Source: Dactylosporangium aurantiacum (GTDB lineage: Bacteria; Actinomycetota; Actinomycetes; Mycobacteriales; Micromonosporaceae). From it: a DNA stretch of 64,000 bases. Each line of letters opens with the position of its first letter. Within the stretch, counting starts at the first letter, position 1. A program made the translations under genes and the position numbers. The stretch lies in NCBI RefSeq assembly GCF_000716715.1, contig NZ_JNYJ01000009.1:1-64000 (forward strand). The letters are read 5' to 3'. This document shows, in pieces, positions 51,895-60,540 of the stretch. A model generated the notes under the pieces. That model saw only the letters and a list, made by a program, of their open reading frames with translations, had not been told where the DNA came from and searched no databases.

Positions 51895-52668
51895 GTGACC
51901 GTGCCTCCCGCCGACCCGCGCGGGTCCGGCCCGCACCCCGCGCAACAGCCCCAACCCGCCGGCCAGTGGCCGGCCCAGCCGACCGGTCAGTGGCCCGAGC
52001 CCACCGGTCAGTGGCCGCCACCGCCGGGGCCGCAGCCCGGAGCCGGGCCCGGCCAGCCGGCATCCCCGCCCGGGTCGTGGGCACCGCCGCCCCCGGCGCA
52101 GCCGTGGACGCCGCCCGGGCAGCCGGCGCGGGCCTCGGGTGCGCTGCCGTGGATCGTCGGCGGGGCGATCCTCGGCGTCCTCGCCCTGCTCGTCGGCGCC
52201 GCCGTCCTCGTGGTCCGGCTCGGTGCCGGCGACGACGGCAACGGCAACGCCGGTCGGGCCGACCCGCCGGCCGCCGCCGGCACCGGCGCGACCGCCGCTA
52301 CCCCGAAGCCGACCGCCGCCGCCCAGTCCACGCCGCCGGCGCTGCCGGACCGGCCCGGGGCGGTGACGTCGCCGAGCACCGCGCGGCCCGAGCTGGCGAC
52401 CCGTCCCCTGGCGGAGGAGGGCACGCTGCGGTCCGGCACCCAGGGCGCCGCCACCGAGGTCACGTTCGTCAACGCGCGGCAGGACTTCGTCACCGTGTAC
52501 TGGCTCGACTTCGAGGGCAAACGGGTCCGGTACCAGCACGTGCCCAGCGGCGCCCAGTACACGCAGCAGACCTACGCCACGCACGCCTGGCTGGTCTGCG
52601 ACGCCGGCGGCGGCGCGCTCGTCATCGTCGTCGCCACCGAACAGCCCGGGCAGGTCACGGTCCGGTAG
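51895..52668 (+). CDS. membrane-anchored protein with VHL beta-like domain
   Basis: 257 residues from GTG 51895; TACGCT six bases upstream suggests a leaderless start. The N-terminus is Pro/Gln/Gly-rich with three Q-W-P units (G-Q-W-P-A-Q-P-T-G-Q-W-P), then one membrane helix near residues 83-104. After an Ala/Thr/Pro linker comes the C-terminal 70 residues: V-T-F-V-N-A-R, then V-Y-W-L-D-F-E-G-K-R-V-R-Y, then Y-A-T-H-A-W-L-V. This is the von Hippel-Lindau beta-domain pattern, known in a few bacterial extracellular proteins. The ligand is unknown. Confidence 0.8.
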   Translation: MTVPPADPRGSGPHPAQQPQPAGQWPAQPTGQWPEPTGQWPPPPGPQPGAGPGQPASPPGSWAPPPPAQPWTPPGQPARASGALPWIVGGAILGVLALLVGAAVLVVRLGAGDDGNGNAGRADPPAAAGTGATAATPKPTAAAQSTPPALPDRPGAVTSPSTARPELATRPLAEEGTLRSGTQGAATEVTFVNARQDFVTVYWLDFEGKRVRYQHVPSGAQYTQQTYATHAWLVCDAGGGALVIVVATEQPGQVTVR

Positions 52669-52708
52669 CGGGATGCAACCGGGTCGCGGTCCCGGCGGTC
52701 AGACCAGC

Positions 52709-53497
52709 ATGAGACGCATCGCAGCGACGCTGCTCGCCGCACTCGTGCTCGCCGGCTGCGGCAGCGACCCCGCCACCCCGGACGCCGCCACGTCGTCGGC
52801 CGCGGCGGAATCACCGACGGCGCGGGCCGCGCCGAGCCCGACCGACCGGCGCTGCGCCGACCCCGAGCTCAACGACAAGCAGGTCGCGTTCCAAGGCACC
52901 GGCGCCTTCCTCACCGGCCTGCTGCTCGGCACCGGCCGGACCGTGCTCGTGCTCGCCCCGCAGGCCAGCGCCGACGCCTGCTCGTGGCTGTCCTGGGCCA
53001 GGCAGGAGGCCGCCGCCGGCTACCGCGTCCTCGCCCTAGACTTCGCCGGTGAGGGCCGCTCGCAGCGCCGCGAGAGCGGCACGCCGTCCGCTGACGTGCT
53101 GTCGGCGGTGGCGTACGCGCGCACCCTCGGCGTCGAACGCGTCGTGCTCATCGGCGCCTCCCGCGGCGGCACCGCGGCCCTCGTCGCGGCGGCCGCCGCC
53201 ACCCCGCCGGTCACCGCCGTGATCAGCCTGTCCGCCCCGGACTCGTACGCGGGGGAGGACGCCGCCGCAGCCGTGCCCCGGCTGACCGTCCCCGTCCTGT
53301 ACGTCGCCGCCACCGGCGACACGTCGTTCGCCGCGGACGCCCAGGCGATGTACGACGCCACCACCGACAAGCGCCGCGGCATCACGCTCGTCCCCGGCCG
53401 CCTGCACGGCACCGCCCTGCTGACGATCACCGGCGAGGGCGCGCCGGAGGCGGCCAAGGCCGTCACCGGCTTCCTCGCCACGCACGCCGCGCCCTGA
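52709..53497 (+). CDS. alpha/beta-hydrolase lipoprotein
   Basis: 262 residues from ATG 52709. Lipobox L-V-L-A-G-C-G after a basic M-R-R start, so exported and lipid-anchored. The body has L-A-L-D-F-A-G-E-G-R-S, nucleophile elbow G-A-S-R-G-G, and a late acid (A-T-G-D-T-S-F) and H-G-T-A-L-L histidine. This dienelactone-hydrolase-like type is frequent in actinobacteria. Substrate unknown. It starts 40 bases after the VHL-domain gene and may share its transcript. Confidence 0.85.
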   Translation: MRRIAATLLAALVLAGCGSDPATPDAATSSAAAESPTARAAPSPTDRRCADPELNDKQVAFQGTGAFLTGLLLGTGRTVLVLAPQASADACSWLSWARQEAAAGYRVLALDFAGEGRSQRRESGTPSADVLSAVAYARTLGVERVVLIGASRGGTAALVAAAAATPPVTAVISLSAPDSYAGEDAAAAVPRLTVPVLYVAATGDTSFAADAQAMYDATTDKRRGITLVPGRLHGTALLTITGEGAPEAAKAVTGFLATHAAP

Positions 53498-53507
53498 CGC
53501 GGACGTT

Positions 53508-53549
53508 GTCCCGGGCCGGCGGGGCCCGCCGCCCCATGCGGCCCGGGAC
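53508..53549 (+). terminator. long hairpin after the lipoprotein gene
   Basis: GTCCCGGGCCG (53508-53518) pairs with CGGCCCGGGAC (53539-53549): 11 perfect pairs around a GC-rich 20-base loop. Confidence 0.7.
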
Positions 53550-53572
53550 ACGGTGCCGCGACGCTGACCGGC

Positions 53573-54253
53573 ATGGACAACGTCACCACACAGATCCGCA
53601 CCACGCCGCGGCGTGGCTGGGCGCTCACCGGCGCCGCCGGCGGCCTCGTCGGGCTCCTCGGCATCGGCTTCGGCGCAAACCTCACCGCCGACGTCGGCGA
53701 CGGCATCAAGGACAACGCGCAGCTGGTCGCCGCGATCGTCGCCCACCGCGACCTCGTCTGGGTGTACCAGGTGAGCTGCGTGCTCGCCGCGGCCTGCCTG
53801 GTCGTGTTCGCGGCCGGCCTGCGGCGGCACCTCGCCGTGCAGGAACCCGCCGGCAGCCTCGTGCCCGTCGTCGCGGCCGCCGGGGTCGGCCTGGTCGCCG
53901 CGGCCACGCTCGTCGGCGGCGGCATCTGCACCGAGCTGTACTGGGCCCTCGGCGAACCCGAACGCTGGGACCCCGACACGATCGCGGCGATGATCGAGGT
54001 CTACAACACGATCGCCTGGCTGTGGGCGGGCGCCGGGCTCAGCGCCGCCGCGGTCGCCGTGGGCGGGTTCCGGCACGGCTCGGCCAGCCGCTGGCTCGCC
54101 GCGGTCAGCGCCGTGCTCGCCGTGCTCGTCGCCGCGACCCAGGCGTTCCCCGCCCAGTACGGCGCCCTGTACCCGGGTGCGGTGTGGGTGCTCGTCGCCG
54201 GGCTCGGGCTCGGCCTGCGCGGGACAAAGTCCCGGGACGGCGGGACACCGTGA
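53573..54253 (+). CDS. six-helix membrane protein of unknown function
   Basis: 226 residues from ATG 53573. Polar N-terminus (M-D-N-V-T-T-Q-I-R-T-T-P-R-R-G), then helices at G-A-A-G-G-L-V-G-L-L-G-I and V-W-V-Y-Q-V-S-C-V-L-A-A-A-C-L-V. A periplasmic-type loop carries E-L-Y-W-A-L-G-E-P-E-R-W-D-P-D-T. Similar to small actinobacterial integral membrane proteins without assigned function. It lies 18 bases before the histidine kinase gene. Confidence 0.8.
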   Translation: MDNVTTQIRTTPRRGWALTGAAGGLVGLLGIGFGANLTADVGDGIKDNAQLVAAIVAHRDLVWVYQVSCVLAAACLVVFAAGLRRHLAVQEPAGSLVPVVAAAGVGLVAAATLVGGGICTELYWALGEPERWDPDTIAAMIEVYNTIAWLWAGAGLSAAAVAVGGFRHGSASRWLAAVSAVLAVLVAATQAFPAQYGALYPGAVWVLVAGLGLGLRGTKSRDGGTP

Positions 54254-54271
54254 TCGTTAGGGTCTGAGGCG

Positions 54272-56226
54272 ATGCACCGCGCAGCCTGGGCCACGCTCGC
54301 CGTCGCGGGCGTGGCGGTCTGGCTGGCCATCGGCAACGGCGCCCCGCTCGCCGGCGTCAGCCACCTGCTCGCCGTCGCCGCCTGCGCGGTCGCCGGCGGG
54401 CTGGTGCTGCGGCAGCGGCCGGCCAACCCCCTCGGCCGGCTGCTGCTGCTCGGCGCCGCCTGCTTCGTGCTGCTGGAGGCGTTCGGGCAGTACGCCATCC
54501 GCGGCCTGCCGGGCGCGACGGCGGCGGCGTGGCCGCAGACGTGGCTGTGGGCGCCGGCGAACCTCGCGCTCGCCGCGCTGCCCGCGTTCTTCCCCGACGG
54601 CCGGCCCGGCCGGTGGATGGCCAGGGCGCTGTGGACCGTCACCGGGCTCGGCGCGGCCGCCGCGGTCACCGGCGCGCTGCGGCCCGGCCACAACGACCAG
54701 GTCGGCCCCGACGGCCTGGCCAACCCGCTCGGCGTGGCCGCGCTGCACGCCGTCGCGCCGGTCACGGAGCCGTGTTCACCGCCGGCGCCGGGCTGCTGTT
54801 CGTCGCCGGCGCGGCCGGGGTCGTCGCCGAGGCGGTCACCGCGACCGGGGCCCGGCGGGCGCAGGCGCGCTGGCTGGCGTACTCGATCGGGCTCGTCGCG
54901 CTCGTCGTCCTCGGCCGGCTCGGCGCCGGGCTCACCGACGGCGACCCGGACCGGATCTGGCCGTACGACGACGTGTGGTGGGACCTCGCCGGCAGCGTCT
55001 CGCTCGCCGGCATCCCCGCCGCGATCGGGGTCGCGGTGCTGCGGCACCGGCTGTTCGACATCGACCTGCTGATCAGCCGCACCGCTGTGTTCGTCGTGCT
55101 GACCGGCGGGGTCGGCTGCGCGTACCTAGTCATCGTCGGCTACCTGGGCGCCTCGTCGGTGGTGGCCGCGGTCGCCGCCGCCCTCGTCTTCGGCACCGCC
55201 CGCCACCGCGTCCAGCGGCGCGTGAACCTGCTCGTGTACGGCGAGCGCGACGACCCGTACACCGTGCTGACGAGACTCGGCGAGCGGCTCGCGGAGGTCC
55301 AGGACCCGCTGGCCGTGCTGGCCACGAGCACGGCCACGGTCCGCGAGGCGCTGCAGCTGTCGTACGTGCGCATCGACACCGACGGCGGCCGCTCCTACGA
55401 GATCGGCAACCGGCCCGCGCACCCGGTCGAGCTGCCGCTCGTCGCCGGCGGTGACACGGTCGGGACGCTGCTCATCGGGCCGCGTCCCGGGGAGGCCGCG
55501 CTCGGCCCCCGCGACCTGCGGCTGCTCACCGACGTCGCCCGGCACATCGGCCCGGCCGTGCAGGCCGGGCGGTTCGCGGCGGACCTGCAGCGCTCCCGCG
55601 AGCAGCTGGTGCAGGCCCGCGAGGAGGAGCGCCGCCGGCTGCGCCGCGACCTGCACGACGGGCTCGGCCCGACCCTCGCCGGGCTCACCATGCGCGCCGA
55701 GGCCGCCCTGGCGGTCGGCGCGGGGGAGGCGGCGCAGGGCCTGCTGGAGGAGATCGTCCGCGACGCCGAGGCCGCCGTCGTCGAGGTGCGCCGTCTGGTG
55801 GAGGGGCTGCGCCCGCCGGCGCTCGACACGCTCGGGCTGCGCGGCGCGCTCACCGCGCACCTCGCGGGCTGGCCGCCCGGCGGCCCGCACGTCGGCGTCG
55901 ACGCGCCCCAGGAGCTGCCGGTGCTGCCCGCCGCGGTGGAGGTCGCCGCGTACATGATCGCCGTCGAGGCCCTGGCCAACGCACGCCGCCACGCCGGCGC
56001 CACCGCGGTGCGGCTAGGGTTGCGGCTGGACGGCGGGCACCTGCTGGTGACGGTCACCGACGACGGCCGCGCCGCCACCGCGGCGCCGGGGACGGCGATC
56101 GGCGCTGGGGTGGGCATGCACTCGATGCGTGAACGCGCCGCCGAGCTCGGCGGCACCCTCGAGGTGGTCTCATCGCCGGCCGGGACGACCGTGACGGCAC
56201 ACTTGCCGGTTGGAGCAGCAACATGA
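54272..56226 (+). pseudogene. NarL-type sensor histidine kinase, split by a one-base frameshift
   Basis: ATG 54272 (TAGGGT eight bases before) opens a membrane part in one frame to about 54765 (L-H-A-V-A-P-V-T). The rest continues in the -1 frame (A-V-F-T-A-G-A-G-L-L-F) to TGA 56224-56226. Together they give about 650 residues: seven or so membrane helices, a GAF-like region, HisKA_3 with R-R-D-L-H-D-G-L-G-P, and an ATP domain (E-A-L-A-N-A-R-R-H-A, then G-V-G-M-H-S-M-R-E-R-A). A single missing base near 54762-54772 explains it. It is either a real mutation or a sequencing error. Its partner regulator follows. Confidence 0.85.
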
Positions 56227-56354
56227 GCGGCCCGCAGCGCAGCGGAGGTGACGGCGTGAGCGGGCCGCAGCGGAGCGAGGAGCCGCGAACCGTGGGCGCA
56301 GGGTGGAGCTCAGGCCGGCGCCGGAGCGCAGCGGAGCGCAGCGGAGGTGACGGC
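56223..56354 (+). repeat. second copy of the RBS/start-codon-carrying repeat (33 and 99-bp units)
   Basis: Start codons in ATGAGC or GTGAGC occur at 56223, 56256 and 56355. The last two are preceded by GGAGGTGACGGC. The first ATG overlaps the kinase stop; the last is the regulator start. The long unit differs from the 89-bp units at 24295-24473 mainly by a duplicated AGCGCAGCGG. Confidence 0.9.
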
Positions 56355-57011
56355 ATGAGCGTCAGGGTGCTGATCGTCGATGACCACGCGCACTTCCGGG
56401 CCGGGCTGCGGGCGCTGCTGGCCACCGCCGACGGGATCGAGGTGTGCGGCGAGGCCGCCAGCGGCGAGGAGGCGCTGACCGCGCTCGCCCGGCACCAGCC
56501 CGACGTCGTCCTGCTCGACCTCGCCATGCCCGGCATGGGCGGCATCGCCGCGACCCGGCGCATCCTGGAGGCCAGCCCGCACGTGCGGGTCCTGGTGCTG
56601 AGCATGGCGGACGACGACGACTCCGTGTTCGCCGCGCTGCGGGCCGGCGCCCGCGGGTACGTGCTGAAAGGCGCCAGACGCGTCGAGATCATCCGCGCGG
56701 TCCGGGTCGTCGCCGACGGCGAGGCGATCTTCGGCCCGGCGATCGCGACCCGGCTGATGGGCTACTTCGCCGCCGTCGACCGGGAGCCGCCGGCGCCCAC
56801 GATCCCCGGCCTGACCCAGCGCGAGCACGAGATCCTCGGGTTCGTCGCCCAGCACCTGACGAACCCGCAGATCGCGCAGCGGCTCGGGCTGAGCCAGAAG
56901 ACCGTGCGCAACCACGTCTCCAACATCTTCGCCAAGCTGCAGGTCGCCGACCGGGCCCACGCGATCGACGTGGCCCGCGAGGCCGGTCTCGGCCGGCCCG
57001 GCACCGGATGA
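56355..57011 (+). CDS. NarL/LuxR family response regulator
   Basis: 218 residues from ATG 56355 (M-S-V-R-V-L-I-V-D-D-H); an in-frame extension to 56223 is repeat-derived. Receiver: D-D-H, phospho-acceptor in V-V-L-L-D-L-A-M-P, and lysine in V-L-K-G-A. C-terminal LuxR helix-turn-helix: L-T-Q-R-E-H-E-I-L, then N-P-Q-I-A-Q-R-L-G-L-S-Q-K-T-V-R-N-H-V. Acts with the split kinase just upstream. Confidence 0.93.
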   Translation: MSVRVLIVDDHAHFRAGLRALLATADGIEVCGEAASGEEALTALARHQPDVVLLDLAMPGMGGIAATRRILEASPHVRVLVLSMADDDDSVFAALRAGARGYVLKGARRVEIIRAVRVVADGEAIFGPAIATRLMGYFAAVDREPPAPTIPGLTQREHEILGFVAQHLTNPQIAQRLGLSQKTVRNHVSNIFAKLQVADRAHAIDVAREAGLGRPGTG

Positions 57012-57113
57012 TCAATACGCCGGTCCGGTGGTGCCGCCGCCGGTAGGCTCGCTGGTGCCGGCTTCCTCCCTTTGGTTTGGACCTCGACCCACCAGCCCGG
57101 AGGTCTCAGCCCC

Positions 57114-58910
57114 ATGCACACCGCAGCCTCGACCCCGAACGCCAACTACGGCTACCCCGTCCCCGGCCCGCAGCAGCCGACCGGCCAGGACGTGATGGAC
57201 AACGTCTTCTTCGTCGGCGCCGACGACTGGGAGCGCATCCGCGCCCAGGAACGCTTCGACCACATCGTCATCGGCACCGGCCACTGCGGGCTCGCCTTCG
57301 CCGAGCGGGTTTTGCAGCGCCGCCCGGAGGCCAGGATCCTCATGCTGGAGCGCGGCACCTTCTTCCTCGCCGAGCACTTCCAGAACCTGCCGCTGCCGTA
57401 CGAGCAGACCCTCGGCGGGCTGTCCGAGACGTTCCCGTGGACGCTGTCGTCGCGGACCGTCAACGGCAAGCACATCCGCTGGCAGCACGGCATGGTGCCG
57501 TTCGTCGGCGGCCGGTCCATCATGTGGAGCGCATGGTGTCCCCGGCCGACGGAGGCGGAGATGGCCGGCTGGCCACGGCCGGTCATCGACGTCGCCCACG
57601 AGTACTTCGAGTCCGCCGAGCGGCTGCTCAATGTCGTGTCGGCCAACGACATCGACAGCGGCCCGACGGCGCCGCCGCCCGGGTACCGGCCGATCTTCGG
57701 GGCGCTGCAGCACCGGCTCACCGAACGTCTCGGCGCGCACCTGGACCGGATCCCGGCCGCGACCCGGGTCATGCCGGCGCCCCTGGCCGTCGGCGCCCCG
57801 CAGCTGCACGGGCTGGACTTCGACAAGTTCGCCACGCCCGGCCCGCTGCTGGGCCTCGTCGACCGGCAGCGCCGGCTCGCCGTCGAGGGCCACGGCAACC
57901 CGCTGCACGTCCTCACCGGCTGCACCGTGCGGCGGGTCGTGTCGCAGGACGGCCGGGCGACCGCGCTGGACACCAGCCGCGGCATGATCACCGTCGGGGA
58001 CGCCGACGTGGTGCTCGCCATGGGCACCCTGCCGCCGACCACGCTGATGCTCAACTCGTTCCCGCGGCTGCAACGGGCGGGTGAGCGGTTCACCGCCCAC
58101 TTCATCAGCGCGGTCGTGGCGCGCGTACCGCGGCAGGACTACCCGTTCGCCGCCGAGATCGGCGACCTGGAGCTGGGCGCGATCTACCTCGCCGGGCTCG
58201 ACGAGGGCAGCCAGGGCCAGTTCCACGTGCAGCTTTCCGTCCTGGCCGACCGTGACCCGCAACGCAACGCGCAGACCGCGGCCCGGCACATGCCCGACGT
58301 GGTGGCGACCGCGACGCCGGAGCAGCTGCGCACGTCGACCGACCACGTCGTGTTCGTCTGCGCGGTCCTCGGCGAGCTCGACGCCGACAACCCCGACAAC
58401 TGGCTGCACCGGCACCCCGACGGGCCCAACGCCGACGACCCGACCACCAACGTGCTGCTGCAGGTGGTGCAGAACGACCGCGACGCGTCCACCTGGCACA
58501 CGATGGACACCGCGACCTTCGCGATGCTGGAGGAGGTGCTGTCACCCGCCGGCGCCGGCCGGGTCGAGTACTGGCACGTCGACACCGACGGCCGGCACGG
58601 CCGCTGGCTGCCGCAGCGCCCGCCCACCGACCAGATCCGGGTGCCGGCCCTGGTCCACGAGGGCTCCACCATGTGGATCGGCGAGCACGACGACGCCCCG
58701 GTCGGCCTGGACTACCGGCCGCGCGGCGTCGACAACGTCTTCGTCACCGGCGGCTCCCTTTGGCCGCGCGGCGGCTCGTGGAACCCGACGATGACGATGG
58801 TCGCGCTCGCCCAGCACCTCGCGGACCTGCGGACCGACGCGGCGAAGAACCGGGTCCGTGACCCTCTCGGCTCCCTCGAACAGCGCCACACGCCGTACAC
58901 GATGTCCTGA
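57114..58910 (+). CDS. GMC-type FAD-dependent oxidoreductase
   Basis: 598 residues from ATG 57114 with SD GGAGG. FAD motif D-H-I-V-I-G-T-G-H-C-G-L-A-F-A near residue 51, the E-R-G-T-F-F ribose-binding glutamate, and G-G-R-S-I-M-W-S-A-W-C in the isoalloxazine region. The C-terminal V-D-N-V-F-V-T-G-G-S-L-W-P and W-N-P-T-M-T motif includes the active-site Asn. The N-terminal extension before the FAD site is longer than usual. Possibly a sugar or alcohol oxidase; substrate unknown, no secretion signal. Confidence 0.88.
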   Translation: MHTAASTPNANYGYPVPGPQQPTGQDVMDNVFFVGADDWERIRAQERFDHIVIGTGHCGLAFAERVLQRRPEARILMLERGTFFLAEHFQNLPLPYEQTLGGLSETFPWTLSSRTVNGKHIRWQHGMVPFVGGRSIMWSAWCPRPTEAEMAGWPRPVIDVAHEYFESAERLLNVVSANDIDSGPTAPPPGYRPIFGALQHRLTERLGAHLDRIPAATRVMPAPLAVGAPQLHGLDFDKFATPGPLLGLVDRQRRLAVEGHGNPLHVLTGCTVRRVVSQDGRATALDTSRGMITVGDADVVLAMGTLPPTTLMLNSFPRLQRAGERFTAHFISAVVARVPRQDYPFAAEIGDLELGAIYLAGLDEGSQGQFHVQLSVLADRDPQRNAQTAARHMPDVVATATPEQLRTSTDHVVFVCAVLGELDADNPDNWLHRHPDGPNADDPTTNVLLQVVQNDRDASTWHTMDTATFAMLEEVLSPAGAGRVEYWHVDTDGRHGRWLPQRPPTDQIRVPALVHEGSTMWIGEHDDAPVGLDYRPRGVDNVFVTGGSLWPRGGSWNPTMTMVALAQHLADLRTDAAKNRVRDPLGSLEQRHTPYTMS

Positions 58911-58928
58911 GGCCATTATCCTGCAGCG

Positions 58929-59570
58929 GTGGACTGGCTCGATGTCGTCGGCTGGGCCGGCTCGGTGGTGCTCGTCTGGTCGCTGTCGCAGGCCCGTCTG
59001 CTGCGCCTGCGGGTGCTCAACCTGATCGGGTCCGTGGTCCTCGTCGGCTACAACGCCGCGTTGAGTGTCTGGCCGATGGTCGGCCTCAACGCGGCGATGA
59101 CCGGCGTCAACGCCTGGCACCTGTACAAGATCCTGACGACCCGGCACGACGAGGCCACCTACACGGTCGTGCAGGTCGGCACCGACGACACGTTCCTCGC
59201 CCACGTGCTGCGGGTGCACTGGGCGGACCTGGCGAAGTTCAACCCGTCGTTCCGCTTCGACGACGCCCCCGACCGCGCCGCGTTCCTCATCATGCGCGGC
59301 GACGAGGTCGTCGGCGTGCTCTTCCTGCGCCCCGCCGGTGAGGGCGTCGCCCAGATCGAGCTGGACTACGTCACGAAACGCTTCCGCGACGTGAGCCCCG
59401 GCGAGTTCGTGTTCCGCAGCAGCGGCCTGCTCACCGCCCGCGGCTACCACCGCGTCCGCACCCCGCCGGGCATGGTCGCCCCGTACTACGGCCGCCTCGG
59501 CTTCCAGCGCCACGGCGACCACTACGAGCTGGAGCTCGCCGACCCACCACGGGACCGCGACGCCGACTAG
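58929..59570 (+). CDS. YgjV-like membrane segment fused to a GNAT-like domain
   Basis: 213 residues from GTG 58929 (TATCCT six bases before, leaderless type). Residues 1-75 hold three membrane helices with the YgjV pattern (W-A-G-S-V-V-L-V-W-S-L-S-Q, then N-L-I-G-S-V-V-L-V-G-Y-N, N-A-W-H-L-Y-K). The C-terminal 130 residues look like an acetyltransferase-type fold (F-L-I-M-R-G-D-E-V-V-G-V-L-F, Y-V-T-K-R-F-R-D, Y-Y-G-R-L-G-F-Q-R-H-G-D). It ends six bases before the IS5-type element, so its downstream context is lost. Confidence 0.8.
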   Translation: MDWLDVVGWAGSVVLVWSLSQARLLRLRVLNLIGSVVLVGYNAALSVWPMVGLNAAMTGVNAWHLYKILTTRHDEATYTVVQVGTDDTFLAHVLRVHWADLAKFNPSFRFDDAPDRAAFLIMRGDEVVGVLFLRPAGEGVAQIELDYVTKRFRDVSPGEFVFRSSGLLTARGYHRVRTPPGMVAPYYGRLGFQRHGDHYELELADPPRDRDAD

Positions 59571-59576
59571 GCGGTG

Positions 59577-60497
59577 ACTAGCGGATCTTGGGGTTGGGTC
59601 GTCGTACCGGTGTGGCGCGTTTCGATCTGACCGATCGTGAGTGGGCGATTCTGGAGCCGTTGCTGCCTGTGCAGGGCGGGCGCGGCGGGCGGTGGCGGGA
59701 TCACCGGCAGGTGATCAACGGGATCTGCTGGGTGGAGCGAACCGGGTTGCCGTGGCGGGACATGCCGGAGCGGTACGGGCCGTGGCGGGCGGCGCGTCTG
59801 CGGTTCCGGCGATGGGCGGAGGACGGGACCTGGGCCCGCCTGCGGCAGCAGGTGATCGCCCTTGCGGAGGTGGATGGTGACATCGACTGGGAAGCGCAGG
59901 CGGACTCGACGGTGGTCCGGGCGCATCAGCATGCCGCTGGGGCTCGTAAAGGGGGCTCGATCCGGCTGATTCGCAGGCGCGGCAAGGCCTGGGTCGCTCC
60001 CGTGGGGGACTGACCACGAAGGTCCACACTATGGCCGACGGGCGCGGGCGGTCGCTCGCCACGCGGATCACGCCCGGTCAGGCTGCCGACACCAAACAGT
60101 TGATCGCATCGCTGGAGCAGATTTCGGTGACGCGGCCGGGTGGGGTGGGCCGGCCGCGGAAGAGGCCGGACTCGGTGACGGCGGACAAGGCGTACTCGTC
60201 CAAGGCGAACCGGGCGGCGCTACGGGCTCGTGGGATTGTCGCGGTGACCCCGCAGCCGAAAGACCAGATCGCCAACCGGGCAAGGAAAGGATCACGCGGC
60301 GGTAGGCGACCCGCGTTCGACCCGGACCGATACAAACGCCGGAACCAGGTCGAACGCGGCTTTGGCCGCCGCAAGCAGTGGCGCGGGCTGGTCACCAAAT
60401 ACGACAAGCTCCTGACGAGCTACCGGGCCACAGCCGACCTGGTCGAAACCCTCGACTGGCTCCGCGCCGTCCCCGACCGCACCCAAGATCCGCTAGT
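59577..60497 (+). mobile_element. IS5-type insertion sequence, apparently intact
   Basis: Left end ACTAGCGGATCTTGGG and right end CCCAAGATCCGCTAGT are 16-bp inverted repeats, 921 bases outer to outer. It contains a two-frame DDE transposase with a slippery site. No clear target duplication: TGA lies before and TGC after the inner C-T-A-G ends. It is a different subtype from the element at 46112. Confidence 0.88.
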
Positions 60498-60504
60498 GCT
60501 CTGA
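59612..60504 (+). CDS. IS5-type transposase made by -1 frameshifting
   Basis: ORF A from GTG 59612 (M-A-R-F-D-L-T-D-R-E-W-A-I-L-E-P-L) ends at 60013. At GTAAAGGGGGC (59947-59957) a -1 shift joins ORF B, giving R-G-G-L-T-T-K-V-H-T-M-A-D. It continues to T-A-D-K-A-Y-S-S-K, R-N-Q-V-E-R-G-F-G-R and a TGA at 60502-60504. DDE positions: D-S-T in ORF A, T-A-D-K in ORF B and the E in V-E-R. The stop lies outside the right inverted repeat and is supplied by the flanking DNA. Confidence 0.88.
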
Positions 60505-60523
60505 CCACGAACGTTCACGGTGT
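60496..60523 (+). repeat. 28-bp direct repeat, left copy
   Basis: Begins GTGCTCTGACCACGAACGTT and is identical to 63128-63155 in the same orientation. The right copy is the end of the IS630-type element. This copy abuts the IS5-type element and a cation-efflux remnant. Confidence 0.9.
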
Positions 60524-60540
60524 TGCATGACACGCCACCA

